A stretch of DNA of 64,000 bases from an uncultured Dysosmobacter sp. Lineage in GTDB: Bacteria; Bacillota; Clostridia; Oscillospirales; Oscillospiraceae. Shown here piece by piece: positions 32,542 through 42,030 of this stretch. The stretch lies in the NCBI GenBank assembly GCA_934565855.1, contig CAKTIO010000002.1:375478-439477 (forward strand), written 5' to 3'. The notes beneath the pieces were generated by a model. The model worked only from the letters and a program-made list of their open reading frames with translations. It was not told the origin of the DNA and ran no database searches. A program made the position numbers and the translations under genes. Within the stretch, counting starts at the first letter, position 1, and each line of letters starts with the position of its first letter.

Positions 32542-33714
32542 TTAACGGTATCCTCTTACAGAAGTGGACAACGCCCGTTTCTTAATGCCGGATATGATGC
32601 CCATAGCAGTATACAGCGTCACAATAGAGGAACCGCCGTAGCTGAAAAACGGCAGAGTCAGTCCAATGACCGGCATGATAAACAGGCACATTCCCACATT
32701 TTCAATGATCTGAAAAATCAGCATGCCTGCCATTCCGACGCACACATACTCCGACAACGGCGTTTTTGCGTGATGGGCTATTTGCAGGCAGCGAAACACA
32801 ATGGCAAACAACAGCGCAAGAATCACCAAGCAGCCTATGAAGCCCAGCTCTTCTCCCGCCACAGCAAAAATGAAGTCCGTGTGCCGCTCCGGCAGAGAGG
32901 TAGATGCCGCACTCTGCGTCTGTGTACCATGAAACAATCCCTGCCCCCACCAGCCGCCGGACCCAAGTGCCAGCAATCCGCGCGTTTGCTGCCAGCCAGC
33001 GCCAAGCGGCTGGTAGCTATGGTCCGCGATTGCCCGGAAGCGGTCCAGCATATAGGAGGGAATCTTTCCGATTTTATAGACCAGATAGATCATACCGCCG
33101 CCGCCAATGACTCCCACCGCAAACCAGCGCCATGCAACTCCTGCCGCCAGTGCCATGCAGATAAACACAAACACATAGACCAGCGCACTACCCATATCGC
33201 TGGAGATCACATAAATCAGCCCCACCATAAACAGCAGATGCGCTGTTGGAGGGAATACGGAACGAAAGCTCTTCAGTTCCCGCCGTTCGTTTCCGATCCA
33301 TTCCAGCTGCTTTGCCAGCAGCAAAATAAATGTGATTTTTACGATTTCCGCCGGCTGGATGGATACCGGCACCCCGGGAAACTTCAGCCAGGCACGGTTG
33401 CCCGTATTATCCGCCACGCCAAACGGCGTACGGAGCAGACAGATAAATCCCACATTAAAGACGCAGATCCACTTCCACTTCCGAACCAGGACCTCTACGT
33501 CGATCATAGTCATCAAAACATACATACAGATTCCCAGCAGCAGTGCCACTCCCTGTACGCTCAAATACCGCAGGGAGCTGCTCATCCCCCGGTAATGGGT
33601 GGCACTGGCAATCAGTACCATCCCATACAATGTCGATATCAGACACAATCCCAACAGCAGCATATCTGCCTGCTGAAAAAATTCTGAGGTTGTATTTTTC
33701 AGACGGTTGAGCAT
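32542..33714 (-). CDS. SEDS-family peptidoglycan glycosyltransferase (FtsW/RodA/SpoVE)
   Basis: 390 residues from the ATG at 33714, chosen because TGGAGGAGC precedes it; an upstream ATG at 33732 would lie before the Shine-Dalgarno. About 10 membrane segments. Family motifs are NRAWLKFPGVPVSIQPAEIVKITFILLLA, SSDMGSALVYVFVFICM, YQPLGAGWQQTRGLLALGSGGWWGQGLF, ERHTDFIFAVAGEELGFIG and LTLPFFSYGGSSIVTLYTAMGI. Polymerises lipid II together with a class B PBP. Whether it serves elongation (RodA), division or the spore cortex (SpoVE) cannot be told; no partner PBP is nearby. Shape of the central loop favours RodA. Confidence 0.9.
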   Translation of the reverse strand: MLNRLKNTTSEFFQQADMLLLGLCLISTLYGMVLIASATHYRGMSSSLRYLSVQGVALLLGICMYVLMTMIDVEVLVRKWKWICVFNVGFICLLRTPFGVADNTGNRAWLKFPGVPVSIQPAEIVKITFILLLAKQLEWIGNERRELKSFRSVFPPTAHLLFMVGLIYVISSDMGSALVYVFVFICMALAAGVAWRWFAVGVIGGGGMIYLVYKIGKIPSYMLDRFRAIADHSYQPLGAGWQQTRGLLALGSGGWWGQGLFHGTQTQSAASTSLPERHTDFIFAVAGEELGFIGCLVILALLFAIVFRCLQIAHHAKTPLSEYVCVGMAGMLIFQIIENVGMCLFIMPVIGLTLPFFSYGGSSIVTLYTAMGIISGIKKRALSTSVRGYR

Positions 33715-34132
33715 GCGTTCGCTCCTCCACATTTGAATTTTCGGAATGCAGGAAATTTTCCTGTCAGTCGTGATTTAGTATAACACAGAGGATTTTTTCT
33801 GTAAACCAGACAAGAACCATCCTATAAAAAACAATTTCTGCTGTGAAACAGTTTCTTGCATTCCCTATCGTTCCAGCGGTTGAAAACGAAATTACCGGAG
33901 AAAATGAATGTTGTATTCCATATCATTTTTTTCAAATCATCAGTATTTGCTTTACCTTCGCTGCAAGCTTTATAAATAATGTATAAAATTTCTCCCCATT
34001 TCATCCGCTTTTTCATTTATATTTTCCATTTGATTTAAGTTGAAATATTTTTAAAATCGTATAATATGGTATTGTAAACTATATTTAAAAATTATAGATA
34101 TTAAATATTTTTGTACGTCAAAGGAGCGGTTT
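33715..34132. other. AT-rich intergenic region between the SEDS gene and hemolysin III genes
   Basis: About 420 bp, much more AT-rich than the rest. Divergent promoter region; several TATAAT-like strings (33940-34110) but no clear gene or hairpin. The sequence TCAAAGGAGCGG lies just before the start at 34133. Confidence 0.5.
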
Positions 34133-34792
34133 ATGAAAGCTTTCTTTTCCAAAGCTCAGGATCCCGTCAGCTGCGGTACTCACACATATGGGGCAGTCGC
34201 AGCTCTGACAGGCGGATTTCTGATGCTGATCCGTGCCGTTTTCTGCCACGCCTCCATGTTGGCGCTGGCAGGTGCCATGTGCTTCTGCCTGTCCACCTTA
34301 GCGCTGTATTCTGCCAGCGCTGTTTACCACTTCTATCCTGGAAATGTGATGACTGGCGGCGTCAAGCGCCTGCTGCGGAAAATGGACCACAGCATGATCT
34401 ACGTTATGATCGCAGGCAGCTACACCCCCTTTGCCATCGTCCTGCTCCCTCAGCCAAAAGGACTTCACTTCTGCATGGTTCTGTGGGGCATTGCACTGGT
34501 GGGAATTCTGGCAAAAATGCTCTGGCTGAACGCCCCCAGAATTCTCTCCACAGCGATCTACCTCATGATGGGGTGGGCAATCCTATTCGTGGCAAAGGAT
34601 TTTTCCGCAGTGGGACAGCTCTGCCTGACCTGGATCGCCTTAGGCGGCATTTGCTACTCCGTGGGCGCGGTGTTCTACGCCATCAAAAAGCCCAATACCT
34701 CTCCCCGCTGGACCTTTCATGAATGGTTTCACCTGTTGATTTTGGCGGGGTCCCTGTTTCATTATATCGCTGTCTTTTTCTATGTTTTGTAA
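34133..34792 (+). CDS. Hemolysin III / PAQR (TrhA) family membrane protein, copy 1
   Basis: 219 residues, seven membrane segments. Family motifs: CGTHTYGAVAALTGG near the N-terminus, LYSASAVYHFYP (motif with the conserved His), MDHSMIYVMIAGSYTPF and C-terminal WTFHEWFHLLILAGSLFHYIAVF with the His pair of the metal site. The YqfA/TrhA group contributes to membrane lipid homeostasis in bacteria; true hemolysis is not proved for most members. Followed 11 bp later by a second paralogue. Confidence 0.9.
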   Translation: MKAFFSKAQDPVSCGTHTYGAVAALTGGFLMLIRAVFCHASMLALAGAMCFCLSTLALYSASAVYHFYPGNVMTGGVKRLLRKMDHSMIYVMIAGSYTPFAIVLLPQPKGLHFCMVLWGIALVGILAKMLWLNAPRILSTAIYLMMGWAILFVAKDFSAVGQLCLTWIALGGICYSVGAVFYAIKKPNTSPRWTFHEWFHLLILAGSLFHYIAVFFYVL

Positions 34793-34803
34793 GGAGCATT
34801 GCT

Positions 34804-35517
34804 ATGGAAGGAATTATCCGTCAAACACAAAGAAACATTTCCTGGGACCGGGCGGCACGCAAAGCGCTGATCTCCGCCAGAAATGAACCGCCCCGCCTGA
34901 CTGTGCAGGAGGAGGTCATCAACGCCGTAACACACGGGTTTGGCGCACTGCTGGCAGCGGCAGCATTGGTCCTACTGCTGGTTCAGTCGAATACTCCCGC
35001 TAAAATCACCGCTTCCTGCTTTTACGGAATCAGTCTCTTTCTCATGATGCTGATGAGCTGCCTGTATCACGCCATGCCGGCAGGCTCACAAGCCAAACGT
35101 GTTTTGCGCCGGTTTGACTACTCCTCCATCTACCTTTTGATTGGCGGGACATTTGCTCCCATTCTGCTGGTATTTCTGGGGGGAAGGCTTGGTGTCATCG
35201 TGTTCTGCATCCAGTGGGCAGTCATTTTCACCGGCATTCTTTTGATCGCCATTTTCGGTCCCGGGCGCTGGCGTCCGCTACACTACACCCTGTATTTTCT
35301 GATTGGATGGAGTGGACTGACGCTGGTTCCCACGTTTTACCACAACGCCCGTCCCCTGCTCTGGCTGATTCTGCTGGGCGGACTTGCCTACACTCTCGGC
35401 ATGATCCCCTTTGCCAGAAAAAAGGCATATAACCACTGCATCTGGCATGTATTTGTACTGGCTGGTGCGGCATTGCAGTGGATTGGGATCTACACGCAGA
35501 TCTATCTGGCTCATTGA
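34804..35517 (+). CDS. Hemolysin III / PAQR (TrhA) family membrane protein, copy 2
   Basis: 237 residues from the ATG at 34804 (AAGGAGC at 34791-34797). The N-terminal extension of about 35 residues is hydrophilic and longer than copy 1. Motifs: VTHGFGALLAAAALVLLL, MSCLYHAMPAGSQAKRVLRRFDYSSIYLLIGGTFAPI and the last segment CIWHVFVLAGAALQWIGIY. The H-x-x-x-H pair in the last segment of copy 1 is reduced to a single His here, so the metal site may differ. Tandem with copy 1 and surely cotranscribed. A terminator shared with upp follows. Confidence 0.9.
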   Translation: MEGIIRQTQRNISWDRAARKALISARNEPPRLTVQEEVINAVTHGFGALLAAAALVLLLVQSNTPAKITASCFYGISLFLMMLMSCLYHAMPAGSQAKRVLRRFDYSSIYLLIGGTFAPILLVFLGGRLGVIVFCIQWAVIFTGILLIAIFGPGRWRPLHYTLYFLIGWSGLTLVPTFYHNARPLLWLILLGGLAYTLGMIPFARKKAYNHCIWHVFVLAGAALQWIGIYTQIYLAH

Positions 35518-35551
35518 AAAAAGTCCGGCTGGAAAACCAGCCGGACCTTTC
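35516..35551. terminator. Bidirectional terminator between hemolysin III genes and upp
   Basis: AAAAAAGTCCGGCTGG AAAA CCAGCCGGACCTTT; A run on one side and T run on the other, so it can serve both convergent units. Confidence 0.85.
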
Positions 35552-35574
35552 TATGCGGATATTTCACTCAAAGC

Positions 35575-36207
35575 TTACTTTGTACCGAAAATTCGGTCGC
35601 CAGCGTCGCCCAAGCCGGGAACAATGTAGCCATGGTCATTCAGGCACTGATCTACGCAGGCAATATACATCTCCACATCGGGGTGCTCCTTCTGCACACG
35701 CTCGATTCCCTCGGGTGCGGCAAGAATGTTCATCATCTTGATGTGCTTGCAGCCGTATTCCTTCATGAACTGAATAGCGGCACAGGCGGAGCCGCCGGTC
35801 GCCAGCATGGGATCTACGATCAAAATATCCCGGTCCGCGATGTCAGCGGGCATCTTGCAGTAATATTTCACGGGAGCCAGGGTTTCCGGATCCCGGTACA
35901 GTCCGATATGACCCACACGGGCGGCGGGAACCATTTTCAACACACCGTCTACCATGCCCAGACCTGCCCGAAGAATAGGTACAATCGCAATTTTCTTACC
36001 CGCGATCATCTGGAACGTACCGGTTGCCACAGGTGTTTTTACCTCCACATCCTGAAGAGGCAGGTCGCGGGTGGCTTCATATGCCATCAGCATGGCAATT
36101 TCAGAGACGATCTCCCGGAAATCCTTGGTACTGGTCTCCTCATTCCGGAGGATGGTAAGCTTGTGCTGCAGCATGGGGTGGTTCAAAATATGCACTTTCT
36201 CGTTCAT
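35575..36207 (-). CDS. upp: Uracil phosphoribosyltransferase
   Basis: 210 residues from ATG 36207; the longer frame is an artefact. Makes UMP from uracil and PRPP. Shows [41 protein letters not shown] and the PRPP loop [25 protein letters not shown]-terminal [27 protein letters not shown] is the uracil site. Start overlaps the stop of tsaB by 4 nt, so it is the last gene of tsaE-tsaB-upp. Confidence 0.97.
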   Translation of the reverse strand: MNEKVHILNHPMLQHKLTILRNEETSTKDFREIVSEIAMLMAYEATRDLPLQDVEVKTPVATGTFQMIAGKKIAIVPILRAGLGMVDGVLKMVPAARVGHIGLYRDPETLAPVKYYCKMPADIADRDILIVDPMLATGGSACAAIQFMKEYGCKHIKMMNILAAPEGIERVQKEHPDVEMYIACVDQCLNDHGYIVPGLGDAGDRIFGTK

Positions 36208-36920
36208 TTTGACAGCTCCTTTTGTGTTGTTGGTTGGTTTTTCAACCGGTCCGCCTGCGCCTGCCGCAGATAAACCGGCGCCAAATTCTGAGCGGAACAC
36301 GCCTTACCCTCCCGCATCAGCCGTTCTGCCGCCAGCGCAACGGTCACAGCGCTCTGCTGAACCAGATGCGGCGGAGCCATGATACAGGGAATATTTTGCT
36401 CTGACAAATAATTATAGCACAGCAGCGCACCATCGCCAACAATTATTTTCCGCTGGGAAAAGCTTTCCAATTCCCGGCTCAAATCCGCCAGCGCAATGGG
36501 ACGGTCCTCTGTCAGACGGGTCAGCTGTCCGTTTTCAGCGGAAAACACCGCATTGTAGATCTGCTGCCGCCGGGCATCCATCGAGCAGACGATCAGCCCG
36601 TCCATGCAGGCGGCGCCAGTTGCCATCGCCTCCAGCGTGGAAACGCCTACCGCGGGCTTTCCCGCAGCAAACGCCAGCCCCTTGGCAGCGGCGATCCCAA
36701 TGCGGATGCCTGTAAAGGAGCCGGGACCACAGGCAACGGCAATGGCATCACAGCCATCTACTGTCAACTCCGCGTTTTTCAGCATCGCCTCTACCATAGG
36801 CATCAGCGTCCGGCTGTGCGTCAAGCCGGTGGATTGAAAGGCGGAGGCTATGATGCTGCCATCACTGCTGACAGCGGCGGAGCATGCCTTCGCAGAGGTT
36901 TCAAGCGCTAAAATTTTCAT
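36204..36920 (-). CDS. tsaB: tRNA threonylcarbamoyladenosine biosynthesis protein TsaB
   Basis: 238 residues from ATG 36920, with AGGAGGACC upstream. [21 protein letters not shown] and [47 protein letters not shown] are diagnostic. Partner of TsaD in making t6A37 in ANN-decoding tRNAs; tsaD is not in this window. The start overlaps the stop of tsaE, and the stop overlaps the start of upp. Confidence 0.97.
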   Translation of the reverse strand: MKILALETSAKACSAAVSSDGSIIASAFQSTGLTHSRTLMPMVEAMLKNAELTVDGCDAIAVACGPGSFTGIRIGIAAAKGLAFAAGKPAVGVSTLEAMATGAACMDGLIVCSMDARRQQIYNAVFSAENGQLTRLTEDRPIALADLSRELESFSQRKIIVGDGALLCYNYLSEQNIPCIMAPPHLVQQSAVTVALAAERLMREGKACSAQNLAPVYLRQAQADRLKNQPTTQKELSK

Positions 36921-37345
36921 GAGGTCGGTCCTCCTGTAATCGTGATCGTCCGCCAATGGTCACAGTCCGGATGGCGGGTAATGGTGACCCAGACCGTATC
37001 CTCTGGCAGTGCATCCTCTACCCGCTCGCTCCACTCCACCGCGCAGACACCGCCGCGGGCGAGGTAATCCTCCCAGCCGATATCAAACAGCGCGTCTGAA
37101 TCCTCCAGCCGGTACATATCGAAATGAAACAGGGGCACCGGACCCTCGTATTCATTGACGATCGTAAAGGTCGGGCTGGTCACGCGCCCGGAACAGCCAA
37201 GCCCCCGCGCCAATCCGCGGGTAAAGGCGGTCTTTCCCATTCCTAGCCCACCACGGTACGCCAGCACGGTATTGGGGGAAAGCCGCTTTGCAAGGTCTGC
37301 GCCGATCTGTTCTGTTTCCAGCTCGTTATGGGACAAGAATTCCAT
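36917..37345 (-). CDS. tsaE: tRNA threonylcarbamoyladenosine biosynthesis ATPase TsaE
   Basis: 142 residues. P-loop ATPase with Walker A GGLGMGKTAFTRGLARGLG, then VTSPTFTIVNEY and FHFDMYRLEDSDALFDIGWEDYL, and VEWSERV. Required for t6A synthesis with TsaB/TsaD. First gene of the tsaE-tsaB-upp operon. Confidence 0.97.
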   Translation of the reverse strand: MEFLSHNELETEQIGADLAKRLSPNTVLAYRGGLGMGKTAFTRGLARGLGCSGRVTSPTFTIVNEYEGPVPLFHFDMYRLEDSDALFDIGWEDYLARGGVCAVEWSERVEDALPEDTVWVTITRHPDCDHWRTITITGGPTS

Positions 37346-37457
37346 ATCCGACGTCTCCTCATCTGTAAACCACGAAGGCTTTCACAATCTGAGTTACAGT
37401 ATAGCATAGATTCTTCACAGTGTAAAAATAAAAAATCAGATTTTTTTATCTGCCGGA

Positions 37458-37486
37458 TTGCTTTTTTTCAGAAGTTACGGTATAGT
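37458..37486 (+). promoter_or_regulatory. Promoter of the ssnA-ygfK unit
   Basis: TTGCTT at 37458-37463, 17-bp spacer, TATAGT at 37481-37486. Predicted start near 37493, giving a leader of about 160 nt before ssnA. Confidence 0.6.
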
Positions 37487-37492
37487 AATCTT

Positions 37493-37610
37493 ACAAGCAA
37501 AGAATGATGGCTGGAACGAAGTGCTGCGCGCACGGGCTGACACCTGTCTTCCTCTGCTTTTGTCTGATGGGTGTTTCAAACCAATGCCGGTTTGAGGCAC
37601 CTTTTTTCTA
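37493..37610 (+). promoter_or_regulatory. Unassigned structured leader ending in an intrinsic terminator (attenuator or riboswitch candidate)
   Basis: Between promoter and ssnA. A closing helix can form between ACAAGCAAAGA (about 37492-37503) and TCTGCTTTTGT (about 37554-37564), with an inner hairpin GTGC-TGCGC-GCAC. A terminator follows: GTGTTTCAAACC AATGCC GGTTTGAGGCACC then TTTTTT (about 37571-37606). The terminator lies 30 bp before the ssnA ribosome site, so it must be read through for expression. I could not match it to a known riboswitch class. Confidence 0.55.
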
Positions 37611-37651
37611 TTATCTTTTTCGATCCAACAACGTTCGTAGGAGGTATTCGT

Positions 37652-38995
37652 ATGATACTACTGGCAAACGGCAAGGTCATCACCCGGGATCCTGACGGGA
37701 CAGGCTATATTCCGGACGGCGGCATTGTTGCAGACGGCAGCAAAATCATTGCGGTCGGCACTACCGCAGAACTGAAAAAAGGCTATCCGCAGGCAGAGTT
37801 TGTGGACGCCCACGGCGGCGTCATCATGCCCGGACTTATCAACGCCCACACACATATTTACTCCGCTTTGGCGCGTGGTCTGTCCATCGCCGGAAACAAT
37901 CCCACGAGCTTCTATGAGGTTCTGGACGGGACCTGGTGGGCAATCGACCGCCACCTGGATCTGGAAGCCACCCGTGCCTCCGCGCAGGCGCTGATCATCG
38001 ACTCCATCAAGCAGGGTGTCACCACGATCTTCGACCACCATGCTTCCTTCTGCCAAATCCCCGGCTCGCTGATGAAAATTGCAGAGGTGGCACAGGAGTA
38101 TGGCATGCGCGCCTGTCTGTGCTACGAGGTGTCGGACCGGGATGGCGAGGAAAAATCCCTCCAGTCCATTCAGGAAAATGCTGACTTCATTTCCTATTGC
38201 GAAGCCCATCCCAGTGAAATGCTGAAGCCCATGTTCGGTGGACACGCGCTTTTCACCATTTCCGATCAGACGTTCGACCGCATGGTAGCCGCCAATGATG
38301 GACGTGTGGGCTATCATATCCATGTGTCCGAGGGAATGAACGACGTTTACGACAGTTTGCAGAATTACGGACGCCGTCCGGTGCAGCGTCTGCAGGATCA
38401 CGGTATCCTCGGTCCCAAAACGATTCTGGGGCACTGCATCCATGTAAATACGGCAGAAATGGATATCATCAAGGAAACAGATACCATGTGCGTGAACAAT
38501 CCGGAATCCAACATGGGAAACGCTGTTGGCATCTCTCCTGTTTTGCAGCTTTACAAAAAGGGCATTCTGGTCGGTATGGGTACTGACGCCTACACCAACG
38601 ATATGCTGGAATCCCTGAAGGTCGCGCTCTGTTCTCAGCGCCACAATGCCTGCGCTCCCAACGTAGGCTGGTGTGAGGTGACGGACATGCTGTTCAAAAA
38701 CAATGCCAAAATGGCACAGCGCTGCGGCTTCCCCACTCTGGGTGTTTTGAAGCCCGGTGCCGCCGCCGATGTCATCGTTATGGATTACAAGCCCTTCACT
38801 CCCTTCTCTGACGCCAATATCAACGGACACATGATCTTCGGCATGACGGGGCGTCAATGCCAGACCACCATGATCAACGGAAAGCTTCTGATGCGTGACC
38901 GGCAGCTGACAGAGATCGACGAGGAAGCCGTCAACGCAAAGGTGCTGGAATCCGCCAAGCGGCTGTGGGGACAGCTGAACCACTGCCAGTATTGA
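37652..38995 (+). CDS. ssnA: SsnA family aminohydrolase (purine/uric acid catabolism)
   Basis: 447 residues from ATG 37652 (GTAGGAGG before it); an ORF start at 37571 lies inside the terminator. Amidohydrolase of the cytosine deaminase-like type: metal ligands in INAHTHIYSALARG, FGGHALFTISD, GHCIHVN and GMGTDAYTNDM. The TTIFDHHASFC stretch is as in E. coli SsnA. In E. coli and in gut bacteria, ssnA sits with ygfK, ygeXYW, hyuA and xdhD, and this cluster supports anaerobic uric acid breakdown (published experimental work, not shown here). Cotranscribed with ygfK after 82 bp. Confidence 0.9.
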   Translation: MILLANGKVITRDPDGTGYIPDGGIVADGSKIIAVGTTAELKKGYPQAEFVDAHGGVIMPGLINAHTHIYSALARGLSIAGNNPTSFYEVLDGTWWAIDRHLDLEATRASAQALIIDSIKQGVTTIFDHHASFCQIPGSLMKIAEVAQEYGMRACLCYEVSDRDGEEKSLQSIQENADFISYCEAHPSEMLKPMFGGHALFTISDQTFDRMVAANDGRVGYHIHVSEGMNDVYDSLQNYGRRPVQRLQDHGILGPKTILGHCIHVNTAEMDIIKETDTMCVNNPESNMGNAVGISPVLQLYKKGILVGMGTDAYTNDMLESLKVALCSQRHNACAPNVGWCEVTDMLFKNNAKMAQRCGFPTLGVLKPGAAADVIVMDYKPFTPFSDANINGHMIFGMTGRQCQTTMINGKLLMRDRQLTEIDEEAVNAKVLESAKRLWGQLNHCQY

Positions 38996-39077
38996 GACTT
39001 TTTTCAGGAGCACCGCAGCGCTCCGTCTCTGCTGCGGGGAGTAAACATTGAGATAAGAGGTACAGGAGGAATCGCCC

Positions 39078-42026
39078 ATGTCTGAATTGATGAGTCCGAT
39101 CCCGTTTCGGGAGCTAATGACCTGGATCACTACGGAATACCAGCGGGATGGCTCGGTATTCGGGGTACACCGTCCCTATATCGCAGGAACCAAAAGCCTG
39201 CCCATCTTCCACGAAAAAATTGAAACTCCCTTTGGTCCGGCTGCGGGTCCCAATACCCAGCTGGCACAGAATATCATCGCCAGCTACTTTGGCGGCGCCC
39301 GCTTCTTTGAGCTGAAAACCGTGCAGAAAATGGATGGTGCGGAAATGGTGGCATGCATCAACCGGCCCTGCATTCTGGCGGAGGATGAGTGCTATAACTG
39401 CGAATGGTCCACAGAGCTGTATGTCCAGCAGGCATTTGAGGAATATGTCAAGGCGTGGTGCGCTTTGAAAATTCTCTCCCATGTCTATGGTCTGGGTGAT
39501 CCCAACGGTTTTGTTTTCAATATGTCCGTGGGCTATGACCTGGAGGGAATCCGCGGCGAAAAAATCGACCGCTTCCTCAATGGAATGATCGATGCCGGAG
39601 ACACACCTGTTTTCCAGGAATGCATCCGTGTTTTGAAGGAGCTTTTCCCACAGGAAACAACCTATATCGACACCATTACACCGCATGTTTCCGGCAGCGT
39701 CACGGTTTCCACGCTGCACGGCTGTCCCCCGGACGAGATTGAGCGGATTGCCTCCTACCTTATCCGGGAAAAGCATCTGCACACCTTCGTCAAGTGCAAC
39801 CCGACCATTCTGGGATATGAGACCGCCCGCTCCGTGCTGGATTCTATGGGCTATGACTATGTTGCCTTCGATGACCACCATTTCAAGGAAGACCTGCAAT
39901 ATGAGGACGCGATTCCCATGTTCCGCCGTTTGCTGGCTCTGGCTGGCGACCATCATCTGGAATTCGGATTAAAGCTCTCCAACACCTTCCCTGTTGACGT
40001 CAAGGCTGGCGAGCTGCCCTCTGCTGAAATGTATATGGCAGGCAAGGCGCTGTTCCCGCTAACCACTCTGATGGCAGCCAAAATTGCCCGGGAGTTTGAC
40101 GGAAAGCTGCGGATCTCCTATGCAGGCGGCGCAGACGCGCTCAACATTGACAAGCTGTTCGCCTGCGGTATCTGGCCCATTACAATGGCGACCACCGAGT
40201 TGAAGCCCGGCGGCTATCAGCGGTTCCTGCAAATCGGTGAAAAGCTGGACGCTATGGAATTCAAGCCCTTCTCCGGCGTAAATGTCTCTGCCATTGAGGC
40301 GCTGTCTATAGCTGCCCGGTCGGACCCCTATCATGTGAAGGCTGTAAAGCCGCTGCCCAGCCGCAAGCTGGACCAAAGAGTTCCCCTGATTGACTGCTTC
40401 ACCGCTCCCTGTCAGGGTGGCTGTCCCATTGGGCAGGATATTCCGGAGTATATCGAGCTGGTGGGAAAGCGGGATTACGTCTCTGCCCTTCGGGTCATTA
40501 CGGAGAAGAATCCCCTGCCCTTTATCACCGGCACCATCTGCGCCCACCGCTGTATGGGCAAATGTACCCGAAACTTTTATGAAAGACCTGTGCAGATCCG
40601 GGAAAGCAAGCTGGTTGCTGCACAGCGGGGCTATGAGGAATTCCTGCGTCAGCTTTCCAAGCCGGTCCCCTCTGCCCTGCCTGTCCGGGCTGCCATCATC
40701 GGCGGCGGTCCGACCGGAATTGCCGCAGGCTATTTCCTGGGACGCGCCGGAATCTCCTGCACCATTTTTGAACGATCCCAGCAGCTGGGCGGTGTGGTCC
40801 GTCAGGTCATTCCCTCCTTCCGCATTTCCGAGGAAGCCATTGAAAAGGACATCCAGCTGATGCTCCGCATGGGTGTAGAGGTCCGCTGCGGCGCTCCCGC
40901 CCCCTCTGTCAGCACCCTGAGGGAAATGGGCTATACGCACATTTTCTTCGCCTGCGGCGCATGGAAGCCCGGAACGCTTTCCATCCCCGGCAACGTTGTG
41001 CCCGTGATCGGCTGGCTGAGGGATCTGAAGGCGGGAAAGTCCGTTTCCCTCGGTCACGTTGCCGTGGTCGGCGGCGGCAATACGGCAATGGACGCGGCGC
41101 GTGCCGCCCTTCGCGCCGGTGCAAGCTCCTCTACCCTGGTCTATCGGCGCACAAAAAAGTATATGCCCGCCGATGCGGAGGAATTGGAACTGGCTATGGC
41201 TGACGGTGTGGAATTTCTGGAGCTGGTCTCTCCCGTCCGGCAGGAGAACGGTCGTCTGCTCTGCCAGAAAATGAAGCTGGGTGAACCGGATGCTTCTGGA
41301 CGCCGCCGCCCCATAGAAACCGGAGAAACTGTGGAAATCCCCTGCGACACTGTTATTGCCGCGGTGGGTGAACAGGTAGATTCGGAGCTGTTTACCTCCA
41401 ATGGTATTCAGGTCAACACCAAGGGAACTCCTGCCTTTGAGACCAATCTGGAAAATGTATACGCCGGCGGCGACGCCATGCGGGGACCTGCTACTGTTGT
41501 GGAGGGCATCGCCGATGCTGCCGCCTTTGCTGAAAGGATAATCGGCGCTGCCCACAGCTTCCAGATGCCCGATGGCGCTGCTGCCACCCGTCAGGAGGCG
41601 CTGGCAAGGAAGGGCATTCTCTGTGAGTCTGCCAAATGTGAGAGCGACCGTTGCCTTAAGTGCAGCACCGTCTGCGAGTGCTGTGCCGATGTCTGCCCCA
41701 ACCGCGCCAACGTATCCATCCGGATGCCTGATGGACGCTATGAGATCCTGCATGTGGACCGGATGTGCAATGAGTGCGGAAACTGCGCGGTATTCTGTCC
41801 TTATAGCTCCGCGCCGTATCTGGATAAGTGGACTCTGTTCTCTACCCGCCAGGGCTTTGATGACAGCCGTCAGCAGGGCTTCCTGCCGCTGGGCGGACAC
41901 CGGATACTGGTCCGGTGGAACGGAGAGGTTTCGGAAATGGACCTGGATGCCGCCAATCCCCTTCCGGCGGATCTGGAAATTCTGACGCTCACAGTCCTGA
42001 CGCAATATGGATATCTGATTGGCTGA
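39078..42026 (+). CDS. ygfK: YgfK, putative selenate reductase/dihydropyrimidine dehydrogenase-like flavoprotein
   Basis: 982 residues. N-terminal DHOD-like barrel (about 1-400: ETPFGPAAGPNTQLAQNIIASYFGGARFFELKTVQKM, HVSGSVTVSTLHGCPPDEIERIA), a Cys-rich Fe-S section (APCQGGCPIGQD, CAHRCMGKCTRNFYERPVQIRESK), a pyridine nucleotide oxidoreductase section with two Rossmann motifs (AAIIGGGPTGIAAGYFLGRAGI, VAVVGGGNTAMDAARAALRAG) and a C-terminal ferredoxin-like part (CNECGNCAVFCPY). This is the full domain set of YgfK. Thought to move electrons in purine catabolism together with SsnA and an Xdh-type hydroxylase. A terminator follows. Confidence 0.93.
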   Translation: MSELMSPIPFRELMTWITTEYQRDGSVFGVHRPYIAGTKSLPIFHEKIETPFGPAAGPNTQLAQNIIASYFGGARFFELKTVQKMDGAEMVACINRPCILAEDECYNCEWSTELYVQQAFEEYVKAWCALKILSHVYGLGDPNGFVFNMSVGYDLEGIRGEKIDRFLNGMIDAGDTPVFQECIRVLKELFPQETTYIDTITPHVSGSVTVSTLHGCPPDEIERIASYLIREKHLHTFVKCNPTILGYETARSVLDSMGYDYVAFDDHHFKEDLQYEDAIPMFRRLLALAGDHHLEFGLKLSNTFPVDVKAGELPSAEMYMAGKALFPLTTLMAAKIAREFDGKLRISYAGGADALNIDKLFACGIWPITMATTELKPGGYQRFLQIGEKLDAMEFKPFSGVNVSAIEALSIAARSDPYHVKAVKPLPSRKLDQRVPLIDCFTAPCQGGCPIGQDIPEYIELVGKRDYVSALRVITEKNPLPFITGTICAHRCMGKCTRNFYERPVQIRESKLVAAQRGYEEFLRQLSKPVPSALPVRAAIIGGGPTGIAAGYFLGRAGISCTIFERSQQLGGVVRQVIPSFRISEEAIEKDIQLMLRMGVEVRCGAPAPSVSTLREMGYTHIFFACGAWKPGTLSIPGNVVPVIGWLRDLKAGKSVSLGHVAVVGGGNTAMDAARAALRAGASSSTLVYRRTKKYMPADAEELELAMADGVEFLELVSPVRQENGRLLCQKMKLGEPDASGRRRPIETGETVEIPCDTVIAAVGEQVDSELFTSNGIQVNTKGTPAFETNLENVYAGGDAMRGPATVVEGIADAAAFAERIIGAAHSFQMPDGAAATRQEALARKGILCESAKCESDRCLKCSTVCECCADVCPNRANVSIRMPDGRYEILHVDRMCNECGNCAVFCPYSSAPYLDKWTLFSTRQGFDDSRQQGFLPLGGHRILVRWNGEVSEMDLDAANPLPADLEILTLTVLTQYGYLIG

Positions 42027-42030
42027 TTTC

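Noticed and set aside
37658..39130. 490-codon open frame on the minus strand
   Set aside because: Antisense to ssnA with no recognisable motif.
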